Of a stretch of DNA of 64,000 nt, positions 44,596 through 52,472 are shown in pieces. This stretch comes from Planctomycetaceae bacterium. GTDB taxonomy: Bacteria; Planctomycetota; Planctomycetia; Pirellulales; Pirellulaceae. Position 1 is the stretch's first letter, and each line of letters starts with the position of its first letter. The notes under the pieces are model-generated. The model had not been told where the DNA came from, ran no database searches, and saw only the letters and a list, made by a program, of their open reading frames with translations. The stretch lies in NCBI GenBank assembly GCA_016794985.1, contig JAEUIQ010000011.1, positions 146,029 to 210,028 on the forward strand. The letters run 5' to 3'. Position numbers and translations under genes: made by a program.

Positions 44596-45347
44596 TTCAG
44601 CTCCAATCTACCAACTTGGCCAAACAAATCGTCGACCTGTTGCTCTGGTAAAGTGTAACGCCCGAAGAACACTCGCTCGAACGCTTCCATCGTCGCTTGA
44701 AAGCACGGATAAACGGCCCACGCGTCGCGCAATTCGCGACTGTAATCGCGGTTCGTCTTGCCACGGGCCAAGCGAATCAATTGGTGGGCGTCCAACTCGA
44801 TCAACAAAAAACTATACAAGTACATCATTGCCCGTCGAAAATCTCCCTGCTGTTTCGCTCGCAACGCTTGTTGCCACAAGCCATCGACGGTCAAGCTTGC
44901 GGCTTCCAACTCGAAAGGTAACTCTTCTTTTGAAACCGCTTTGCGGCGCCGTTGTTTTTGATCATGACGAGACAGAACGCTTCGTCCCCAGTCGGTCCGG
45001 GCCAGAATATAGAACACGATCGCTAAAAAAACGACCGCGATAACCAACAACAGGAGCCCCCAGCCGAAGCCATTAAGACTGCGGAACCAGCCAACGAACC
45101 AACCAAAAAAATCCGTCAGCCACGAGGGCCATTGCAACCAATCCCAGTTCCAATTCGTTTGCTCAAGTATGGCAGCATCATCACGCCCCGCTGTGGACGT
45201 TCCTGATTCCAGTTCCACTCCTGGGTAACGCTCCGTGATGCTACGCACACGGCCCGTCTCGGGGTCAAGCCAAGTGGGCACCTGTTCGATTTTGGCGGCG
45301 GTGTTTGAGTCTTTCACGTCATCGCGGATTCGGTCTAACTGGATCAT
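44592..45347 (-). CDS. DUF4129 membrane protein of the MoxR operon
   Basis: In this 251-residue protein a soluble, probably extracytoplasmic head (1-90) leads to a transmembrane helix (about 94-118, GFGWGLLLLVIAVVFLAIVFYILA). The C-terminal DUF4129 domain follows: LWQQALRAKQQGDFRRAMMYLYSFLLIELDAHQLIRLARGKTNRDYSRELRD and FERVFFGRY. The ATG overlaps the upstream stop (ATGA). DUF4129 proteins accompany MoxR/DUF58 pairs in many genomes. Confidence 0.88.
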   Translation of the reverse strand: MIQLDRIRDDVKDSNTAAKIEQVPTWLDPETGRVRSITERYPGVELESGTSTAGRDDAAILEQTNWNWDWLQWPSWLTDFFGWFVGWFRSLNGFGWGLLLLVIAVVFLAIVFYILARTDWGRSVLSRHDQKQRRRKAVSKEELPFELEAASLTVDGLWQQALRAKQQGDFRRAMMYLYSFLLIELDAHQLIRLARGKTNRDYSRELRDAWAVYPCFQATMEAFERVFFGRYTLPEQQVDDLFGQVGRLELK

Positions 45348-46291
45348 GCCACATCCCCCAGTGATCGGTCCGCGGCACGAGTTGGACTGCCCGCGCCACG
45401 CGTTTGGCCCACGCCATGGGCCGCTTGCTGCTCTGCTTCACGCCGAACTCGCAAATCCAATTCCCAACCCTCCGAGCGAATTCGAGCGTCCAAGTACCCC
45501 AGAAAACGCAAAACCGTCGCGACAACCATCGCGTTCCACCAAGCCACCGCAAAAATCGAAACGGCAAACCAATCTTGCGAAACCGTATTGAACGTCACCC
45601 AATAGTAGGCCCACAGGCAGAAGCTATAAGTCGTATAAAATACAATCACCGACAACAATACATTGATGAACGATTCCAACATGGTCTCCCCAGAATCCGC
45701 TGAATGCAGAATCGAACTGCGTTGACCGACGGTCATCGGATGTTCTTTCTTGAGCAACAACGGCAAACGCTCCAAGTACATGATATGGTCGACGTACGGC
45801 CGCAAGAACCAGAAGACTGAACCGAACAAAACACCAAACACGACCAACGAATAAAACGCCACTTCCGATTGGTTGGCATAAGCCAACAACACCAATGCGA
45901 CCCAAAACAAATGGCAGCGCACGATCCCATGAACGTAGATCTGAGAAATCATCTTTTTAGCCACATCACCAAGCGCGGCGCGCCATGTCATCGGCTGTCG
46001 AAACAACGCGGCTCCCAAAAACACCACCAAAGGAGCCATCACCAAGGGACTCTCCACCCAAGTCAAATACATGATCAAGACCCATGGGACTTGCCAATCC
46101 AAGGCGTTCCACGTTTGAAAAGGATCCAGGGACCAAACCAACAGAGCGTTGAACGCCAGCGCCGGAATCACGCCCATCGCGGCGTACAGTCCTACACCCC
46201 ATGCTCGTGTCGCAACAAAGCGCAATGCCAAATCGACTCGTTGTGATAACGATCGTTCGCGAATTTCGATATTCGTATTCGCTAGGTCCAC
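45344..46291 (-). CDS. multi-pass membrane protein of the MoxR operon
   Basis: This 315-residue protein has about six transmembrane segments (for example LYAAMGVIPALAFNALLVW, LIMYLTWVESPLVMAPLVVFLGAALF, LFWVALVLLAYANQ, FYSLVVFGVLFGSVFWFL, NVLLSVIVFYTTYSFCLWAYYW). The cytosolic C-terminus is charged and Ala/Arg-rich. No named family is recognised, but a protein of this kind commonly sits between SpoIIM-like and DUF4129 genes in planctomycetes (recollection, not a search). The start is GTG; it overlaps the SpoIIM-like gene by 10 bases. Confidence 0.8.
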   Translation of the reverse strand: MDLANTNIEIRERSLSQRVDLALRFVATRAWGVGLYAAMGVIPALAFNALLVWSLDPFQTWNALDWQVPWVLIMYLTWVESPLVMAPLVVFLGAALFRQPMTWRAALGDVAKKMISQIYVHGIVRCHLFWVALVLLAYANQSEVAFYSLVVFGVLFGSVFWFLRPYVDHIMYLERLPLLLKKEHPMTVGQRSSILHSADSGETMLESFINVLLSVIVFYTTYSFCLWAYYWVTFNTVSQDWFAVSIFAVAWWNAMVVATVLRFLGYLDARIRSEGWELDLRVRREAEQQAAHGVGQTRGAGSPTRAADRSLGDVA

Positions 46292-47310
46292 GTATTTTCT
46301 ACCTCCAACGAGTCATTTTCCAAGTTCAGCTTTTGTTGGATGAGCGGTTGCAAAAGCCCTAGGATCACAATGTAGAACATCAGCGCGGAACTGGTCAACC
46401 AACTGACGAATCCCTTGAACCACAGATTAAACTCGGAGCCGAAATTTAATGCCGACAGTAGGCCTTCGATCGCGGCGGCTCCCAGAAACAACATCACCGC
46501 CAACATCAAAATGGGCATTGATCGTCGGGCACCACGAATCAAGGAACCACCGCGAGTCAATCCGCCAGTATCAATCCAGCTCATGCCGATCCGGAATCCT
46601 GCACCTGCCGCCAAAATCACGGCAGTCAATTCGAAGGGGCCATGCGACATCACAAACTCTTGAAAGTTGTCCGAAGCCGCACCCGTTTGATCCCGCATCA
46701 TGTGTCCAAACGTCGAGCCGAGCATGATTGCATTACTTGCCAAAACACCCAAGCCTGGCAAAACGAAGGTCCCTAAAGCAAAGCACATCAGGCCAATTCC
46801 AGTATTGTTCCAAACGTAATGCCCTGCCATCGCGAAGTTTTCACCCATCGTCCGTTCGACACCACCTGCAAACATGGATTCGGCATGTTGAAGTTGTTCG
46901 TTGCCCACCACCACGTCCCCCAACCCCTCCACGGCATCGGATTTGACAAGTAAGCAGAAGACGATAAACAAAATCCAAAACACCGCGAATGAAGCATGAA
47001 CGTAGGGGTCGGTAGCAACCGCTTGGGGAATAGCCCAAAACGCCGTTTCTAGGTGGCCGCGTTTCCCCTGATACAAGAGCCCATGCGAACGAGCCACCAA
47101 TTGCTGGAGTCGTTCGACAACCGATGAAGGGAAGTTGTTGGCCTCTGCCAAGGAAAGGTCCGCACAGGCCGCGCGATACAACGTCGCAAACCTGAGAATC
47201 TCGGCCCCAGACATCTTCTGTCGACCACCGCGCGACGACACCACGTTGCACAAACGATCGAGCTCATACCAATTCGGTTGTCTTTTCTCCAGCAATTCAC
47301 GTGGATTCAT
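46282..47310 (-). CDS. SpoIIM-like (stage II sporulation protein M family) membrane protein
   Basis: The 342-residue protein has a cytosolic helical head (1-105) with YRAACADLSLAE, then a SpoIIM/DUF95 membrane part (GIGLMCFALGTFVLPGLGVLASNAIMLG, MSHGPFELTAVILAAGAGFRIG). The GHYVWNNTGIG and HGPFEL motifs are those of the family. In non-sporulating bacteria these proteins belong to MoxR operons, not to sporulation. It overlaps the RDD gene by 14 bases and the following gene by 10. Confidence 0.92.
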   Translation of the reverse strand: MNPRELLEKRQPNWYELDRLCNVVSSRGGRQKMSGAEILRFATLYRAACADLSLAEANNFPSSVVERLQQLVARSHGLLYQGKRGHLETAFWAIPQAVATDPYVHASFAVFWILFIVFCLLVKSDAVEGLGDVVVGNEQLQHAESMFAGGVERTMGENFAMAGHYVWNNTGIGLMCFALGTFVLPGLGVLASNAIMLGSTFGHMMRDQTGAASDNFQEFVMSHGPFELTAVILAAGAGFRIGMSWIDTGGLTRGGSLIRGARRSMPILMLAVMLFLGAAAIEGLLSALNFGSEFNLWFKGFVSWLTSSALMFYIVILGLLQPLIQQKLNLENDSLEVENTWT

Positions 47311-48325
47311 GAGGCCCTCGCATCAACAGTGACCGTTGTCGTAAAGCATCTTCGAACATCTTTTCCAAGTGACCCGGATCGCAAACCGCCCGCAAATAGA
47401 GTGCTCCCAACACCAAGTCCGGATCCGTCGTTTCTGGCAGGCCAAACTCCGAAATAAACAACGGCGCCAAGCGACCCGCGATTTCGCGCCGACGGTCGTG
47501 AGAAAATCTCTGCCGACGAGACACGAACAATGATAACGTTTCAACCAATTCGCGTCCGGGAACGAAACGCCGTGGGATTTGAGTGGCCAAATACAGCAAA
47601 TCCACATCATGAAACACCGGCACAATCGGAGCGCCATAGTTTTGTGATTTGACAACCATCGTTCCAGCGAAAAGGTCGCCGATTCTTTGATTTCGTAACG
47701 TCAGCATCATCGCCGCGATCGCCACCAAAAATGTGGGCATAAAGTTTCCGACCGCAAAGCCAACTTGAATGACGGTTCGGTTTTGCATGTCCGCTTCACT
47801 AGCCCAATCCACGAAGTCTGCCGGGAAGAGAAAGATGGCGGGAAACAATGGCAAGGCATCGGCCAAACGCAAAAAGTTGCGCCACACGCATTGAGCCAAA
47901 GTCGGAGAACGACCGTCTAAACTCAGCACGCGAATTCCCAGACACATTTTTCCCCACGTTCTCCCGCGATAACGATATTCCTGAATGACGCCGTAAAACC
48001 ACCAAATCGAAAAGAATAATAGGCTAAAGAAACCAGACCCAAAACCGGACAACGCATCCAAGATCCCGGAACTGGCCTGTCCCATCGAAATCGCCATCAG
48101 CAACATTATTAGGCCGAGGGTAATCCACATCACGAGCCATAATGCGCCGATGATTAACCAAATAAAGATGAAGTCCAACAGTAACGCGATGGCACGCTTC
48201 AGTCCGCCAATCGTTTCGTATTGAAATCGAATTTGCTCAGGAGTGTTGACCCAAACACGATTGTCCAGCTTTGTTTCCAAAGTGGGAGTTGCCGAAGTTG
48301 TTGATACCTTGGAAACTGCACCCAT
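47297..48325 (-). CDS. RDD family membrane protein, first gene of the MoxR operon
   Basis: The 342-residue protein has the RDD domain at about 30-210 with four predicted helices. The conserved Arg and Asp sit in GGLKRAIALLLDFIFIW, and the later Asp region is RTWGKMCLGIRVLSLDGRSPT. The C-terminal 110 residues are soluble and helical. The ATG at 48325 is followed by MGAVSKVSTTSATP. No regulator is adjacent; the operon promoter must lie within 48326-48642. Confidence 0.9.
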   Translation of the reverse strand: MGAVSKVSTTSATPTLETKLDNRVWVNTPEQIRFQYETIGGLKRAIALLLDFIFIWLIIGALWLVMWITLGLIMLLMAISMGQASSGILDALSGFGSGFFSLLFFSIWWFYGVIQEYRYRGRTWGKMCLGIRVLSLDGRSPTLAQCVWRNFLRLADALPLFPAIFLFPADFVDWASEADMQNRTVIQVGFAVGNFMPTFLVAIAAMMLTLRNQRIGDLFAGTMVVKSQNYGAPIVPVFHDVDLLYLATQIPRRFVPGRELVETLSLFVSRRQRFSHDRRREIAGRLAPLFISEFGLPETTDPDLVLGALYLRAVCDPGHLEKMFEDALRQRSLLMRGPHEST

Positions 48326-48642
48326 TCGCGACTCGCTACCTCTGGCCTTTGCTTTCGCTGGAAACGTCGGCTCCGATCGGACAGCAATCGTCCCGGATCA
48401 GATCGAGGCACAGTATACTCCAACTCGCCGCCGTCGGCATCCTGTCGAAGATGGGAAGGCGGTGGCGCATTTTTCCAGCGAGCACACCGGCCCGAATGGG
48501 CCGAAGCCGCCCAAGCCGGTAGGGCGTCAGCCACCGGTCAGATGGACGTCTCGTCCCGATTATGTCGGGAAGACCGACACAAGTGCTGAGCGTAGGCTGA
48601 CAATAATGGCTACACCGCCTTGGCCACGCGTGCGAGGCAAAA
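48326..48642. other. leader region of the MoxR operon
   Basis: These 317 bases lie between fliG and the RDD gene, both on the minus strand. A short hairpin, TCCCGA/TCGGGA with a 5-base loop, occurs near 48560. No gene or clear promoter is identifiable. Confidence 0.45.
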
Positions 48643-49674
48643 CTACGCGACCATTTCTTCTTTTTCGCCGTTCCCACGTGGCGCAATCGCGCCGGAGTCC
48701 TCTAACGATCGTACGATATCGACGATTTCCTGTTGGACTTTTTCGACATCCGATAACTTGACGGCGCCGAGGAATTCGATTTCTTCCTGCAACGTCTGCG
48801 CGGCGCGTTGAGACATGTTGCCCAAAATCTTTTGCTTCATGGCCTCGCTACAACCCTTGAGGGCCATGGCCCATTTTCCGCCATCGACATTCTTCAGGAT
48901 TTGTTGGATGTCCTTATCACCCAACTTGGCAATGTCTTCAAACACAAACATCAAACGCCGAATCTCTTCCACTAACTCGGGGCTTTCACGCGACAACTGG
49001 TCCATGATGGTGCGTTCCGTCGTGCGATCCGTGATATTTAGGATTTCGGCGATGCTGCCAACTCCACCCGTCTTGTCGAAGGATTGGCTCATCAAGTTCG
49101 CCATGCGAAACTCTAGTCCCTTCTCAACCGAACGGATGACTTCGGGACTCGTCTGTCCCATGTTCGCAATCCGTCGAATGACTGCCAATTGACGATCCGG
49201 TTGGAGCCCAGCCAAAATTTCGGCGCCATAGGCAGGCGGCAAGTAGGTCAATATCAAGGCAATCGTTTGCGGATGTTCATCGGCGATGAATGTCAAAATA
49301 CTCTGTGGATCGATCTTCTTCAGGAAGCTAAAAGGAAGTGATTCCACGACTTGTCGAACGTTTTCGAATGACTCTTTGGCACCATCGCCCAGTGCTTCGT
49401 TGATCAAATTCCGAGCAAGTTCCAAATTGCCGGACATTCCGCCAAACGCAGCGCCACTCGAATCGGCGAACTCATTGATGACCGTGTTTTGTTCATCGAC
49501 GGACACCCGGCCCAAATAAGCAATTTCAATCGACACGGTCTCGACCTGAGCCGGTGTGAACTTGGCCATCAACTTGGCGGCGACCGACCGCGGCAAGCAA
49601 GTCAGCAAGATCGCCGCCTTTCGCAGGTTCGGATTCTCTTTATTCGTCGTGTTAACGGCCGATGTCAGTGCCAT
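48643..49674 (-). CDS. fliG: flagellar motor switch protein FliG
   Basis: FliG in the C-ring couples stator force to rotor rotation. The 343-residue protein has the three-domain FliG layout: N-domain (RKAAILLTCLPRSVAAKLMAKFTPAQVETVSIEIA), middle domain with DEHPQTIALILTYLPP (the EHPQ motif that contacts FliM), and C-domain with MFVFEDIAKLGDKDIQQILKNVD, whose charged torque helix is present. ATG 49674 (MALTSAVNTTNK) fits; the frame is open 14 codons further upstream. No other flagellar gene is nearby in this window. Confidence 0.95.
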   Translation of the reverse strand: MALTSAVNTTNKENPNLRKAAILLTCLPRSVAAKLMAKFTPAQVETVSIEIAYLGRVSVDEQNTVINEFADSSGAAFGGMSGNLELARNLINEALGDGAKESFENVRQVVESLPFSFLKKIDPQSILTFIADEHPQTIALILTYLPPAYGAEILAGLQPDRQLAVIRRIANMGQTSPEVIRSVEKGLEFRMANLMSQSFDKTGGVGSIAEILNITDRTTERTIMDQLSRESPELVEEIRRLMFVFEDIAKLGDKDIQQILKNVDGGKWAMALKGCSEAMKQKILGNMSQRAAQTLQEEIEFLGAVKLSDVEKVQQEIVDIVRSLEDSGAIAPRGNGEKEEMVA

Positions 49675-49934
49675 GGAGCAGAACGCCTGAAAAGGATATG
49701 GCGACCCATGGCCCAATCACCGTCGATCGGCGACTGAGGTCGAATCGCAGCACCACTCCCAAGCATGCCTAGGCACCTAAATGGCCTGCCCGCAACATTT
49801 CAGCCGAATTCGCAATATCGGTGACGAATTGGACGTGCCAACGCAGGTGCCTGCCGGAGCGGACCCTGAATTAATCGGCATAATCGGTAAAGTCGCTTGA
49901 CGCGTTTTTCTGGGCCCGACAGACTTGCGGGGAC

Positions 49935-52100
49935 TTATTTTCCAAACAGGTTGTAACGAACCGCGTCTGCGGGCGCAGGGCGATCAGAAGATGGGCCCGC
50001 CGAGTTTTCTGAATCGGAGCCAGAATCTGACCCGGACCGGGAACCGGGTCCAGACCGGGATCCGGACCCAGGCCTCGAACCAGACCGCGAGCCGGACGCA
50101 GACCGCGAGCCGGATTCGGAACCCGCGCTAGACGGATTTTCCGAGCCGTTGTCTCTTCCGGAATTGGTCCGACTTCCTCGACTCCCTGATCTGCGACTGC
50201 TAGCACTTCCGGAGCCAGACGACGCGCCGGCGTCGGAATCAGATGCCCGGGAATCAGAACCACGAGAATCAGAACCACGTGAATCAGAACCACGTGAATC
50301 AGAACCACGAGTGGATCGACCCTCGGAACCAACTTCATTCAGAGTAACGAACCCATCGCTATTTTTGTCCCAACGGGCGAATTCTCGTCGCAGGTCGTCG
50401 TCGATTTCCGGAGCAAACTCGGCTAAAGAGACCATGTTGTCCTGATTAGCGTCTTTTCCTTCCAACTCCCTTGGCCATTCTTGGCCCGTGCCCGATTGTT
50501 CGCGTGGCAATTCGCCGTCCCACTTGATGGCGCCTTCCAACGGCCCGCGATTTTCATCGGATTCGGAACTGCCTCGCTCGGATTTCTTGGCTGTCGAGGA
50601 GCTACTGGACTCCTGATCGGCACCGTAATAGGCGTAAAGTTCAGCCTGGGACAGATTGCCATCCCCGTCGGTATCGGAACTCTTGGGTGGCGGGTTCCGC
50701 ATCTCTTTGGCTTCTTCCAAAGACATGTTTCCATCATTGTCTTTATCAAAACGCGAAATCAATTCGCGAACATAGACGGCCACTTTATCTTCCGTGGAAT
50801 TGCGGCGTTGGCGTTCCCGTTCGCGCCGCTCGGCCGCCGCCTTTTCACGTTCTGCTTCGCGCTGCGCTCGCGCCTCTTGCTCTTCGGGGCTTTCGTCCCG
50901 ACGACCACCGCGGCTGCGCGATGGGCGACCACTTGACGTTGCGCCCGGCAGATTACTTAGCCGCTCGGCCAGTTCGATTTCGTTCAATTGGCCATTTTGA
51001 TCCAGATCCGACTCGATCGGGCTGGGCGAGCCCCAGGGGACATTCACCATCTCGCCAGCATCCAACACGTTGTTGTGGTTCTCGTCGTAGCGGAACAGGA
51101 GGCTCCGAACCTCTTCCAAAACCAAGGCCGAGTAGCGTTCCTGAATTGGTTGGGGGTCAGACAAAATCGGATGCACTTGAAAATCGGAGCCCGACGAAGG
51201 TCGACTCGAAGCGGACGGAAATTCCAAACTGGACGAGGCGTCTTCCTGTTGAATTCCGGTTTCTGCATCCAACGGCATTTTTTCGAGATCAATCGTGCTG
51301 ATGAGCGGATTCAATGTAGCCAAATGGACAGATTGTCCGGGGTCCAGCCCGACGGCCTCCATGATCGAACGCGAAAGCAAGTTGCCTTCTTGCGGCTCGA
51401 TCTTACCGTTCAAGTTCTGATCCAGCGATCGCAATTGATTTAGCACTTGTTCGCGTGGCGTCCCTGAAACCGTCCGAGTCTCGTTGCCGCGTTCCGATCG
51501 ATTTCGCGAACTTTCTCGTTCCGACGCCCGCTCGCCCTCGCCCCGTGATTCGCCACGTCCCCCACGATCACCGCGTGCTTCGCCGCGATCCCCTCGAGAT
51601 TCACCTCGACCTGACCTTCGCTCTTCGCTGCTTTCCCCGCGCGACTCGGCGTCTCGACCTCGGCCACTTTCCGACCGTCCTCGCTCACTTTCCGGCCGTC
51701 CTCGCTCACTTTCATTACGGCCCGCATCACTTTCTCCGCGTCCACGGCTGTTTTCGCTACTTCCCCGACCGCTTTCAGGACGCCCGGAGTCCCCTTCGCC
51801 TCGGCCCGAGGATTCGGAATCACCACGCCGTCCCCAGCGTCCTTGATTCGACGGACGATCTTGCGAGCCGCCGCGTTCCGCTACTCCATCTTGATTCGCA
51901 CCACTGCGACGAGGCGATTCCCCTCGATTCGCACCTTCTGGGCGAGGTTGGGCTTGTTCCGAATCTCCAGCACCGGCGTTTCGATTTCCGCGCTGGAAAT
52001 CGCCCCGAACTTCCCGTTGGGCGTACAAGCTGGCCGTCGGCACAGCAATAGCAGCGGCCATGCCAAAGAAACATAGCTTCAAGATCTTGATTCTATTCAT
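49935..52100 (-). CDS. secreted low-complexity protein with seven EF-hand loops
   Basis: This 721-residue protein has a signal peptide at 1-27. Residues 30-210 are Arg/Gly/Ser/Glu repeats (GRGES, RSESGRG). EF-hand-type calcium loops occur at about 227-238, 339-350, 365-376, 452-463, 476-487, 550-561 and 578-589; several have canonical DxDxDG spacing, such as DKDNDGNMSLEE and DTDGDGNLSQAE. An Arg/Glu coiled segment lies at about 400-435. The C-terminus from about 595 is Ser/Gly/Asp/Arg repeats, including a RGSDS array. It is probably exported. Calcium binding is predicted; any matrix, adhesion or mineral role is inference. Confidence 0.85.
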   Translation of the reverse strand: MNRIKILKLCFFGMAAAIAVPTASLYAQREVRGDFQRGNRNAGAGDSEQAQPRPEGANRGESPRRSGANQDGVAERGGSQDRPSNQGRWGRRGDSESSGRGEGDSGRPESGRGSSENSRGRGESDAGRNESERGRPESERGRSESGRGRDAESRGESSEERRSGRGESRGDRGEARGDRGGRGESRGEGERASERESSRNRSERGNETRTVSGTPREQVLNQLRSLDQNLNGKIEPQEGNLLSRSIMEAVGLDPGQSVHLATLNPLISTIDLEKMPLDAETGIQQEDASSSLEFPSASSRPSSGSDFQVHPILSDPQPIQERYSALVLEEVRSLLFRYDENHNNVLDAGEMVNVPWGSPSPIESDLDQNGQLNEIELAERLSNLPGATSSGRPSRSRGGRRDESPEEQEARAQREAEREKAAAERRERERQRRNSTEDKVAVYVRELISRFDKDNDGNMSLEEAKEMRNPPPKSSDTDGDGNLSQAELYAYYGADQESSSSSTAKKSERGSSESDENRGPLEGAIKWDGELPREQSGTGQEWPRELEGKDANQDNMVSLAEFAPEIDDDLRREFARWDKNSDGFVTLNEVGSEGRSTRGSDSRGSDSRGSDSRGSDSRASDSDAGASSGSGSASSRRSGSRGSRTNSGRDNGSENPSSAGSESGSRSASGSRSGSRPGSGSRSGPGSRSGSDSGSDSENSAGPSSDRPAPADAVRYNLFGK
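50246..50311 (-). repeat. 15-bp in-frame repeat encoding RGSDS
   Basis: Four near-identical 15-base units (plus-strand form GTGAATCAGAACCAC or GAGAATCAGAACCAC) encode RGSDSRGSDSRGSDSRGSDS followed by a RASDS variant, about residues 598-620 of the EF-hand protein. A slippage-prone site, likely to vary in copy number between strains. Confidence 0.85.
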
Positions 52101-52472
52101 TTTCTGGCATTCCCAACCCAGGTTCCGTCGCTCGCCAACTTACAAGGTAATTCTAACTAACCACTTTCGGACTCGGAAGTTCCGGAAAAACGACAACGTT
52201 CGCTCTTTTTGGCGATCTGCCGGGCCGATCCGCACGGGATCGTGTCACGATTTATGGAGAAATGGCTAACTGGTCTCCAAAAACTTGCTGCCGCAAATTC
52301 AAAGAACCAAAGGCGGTTGACTACCGGACGGTAGGGTCGCAGCACAAACTATCCCACTTACGGTCGGAATCTTGGCCGTTGTTTCCCTTTGTTCAATCGA
52401 GCATAATAAGCCGTTGTCCAGCCGAGGTAACGGCTGCCCGCCTCCCGCCTGTCTGCCGACCATTGAAATGTG
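52101..52472. other. divergent intergenic region
   Basis: 372 bases between the EF-hand gene and the DUF1553 cytochrome gene. A perfect palindrome CTACCGGACGGTAG (52321-52334) sits about 45 bases before the candidate promoter and may be an operator. No gene is seen. Confidence 0.5.
52379..52407 (+). promoter_or_regulatory. candidate sigma-70-like promoter of the DUF1553/DUF1501 pair
   Basis: TTGTTT (52379-52384) and CATAAT (52402-52407) are 17 bases apart, 65 bases before the start codon at 52473. Confidence 0.42.

Noticed and set aside
49770..49853. AGGCACCT / AGGTGCCT inverted pair downstream of the EF-hand gene
   Set aside because: The arms are 8 bases long and about 70 bases apart, within chance expectation, with no T run nearby.
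49871..50338. 155-codon minus-strand frame overlapping the EF-hand gene
   Set aside because: It is a shifted reading of the repeat-rich 3' end of the EF-hand gene.
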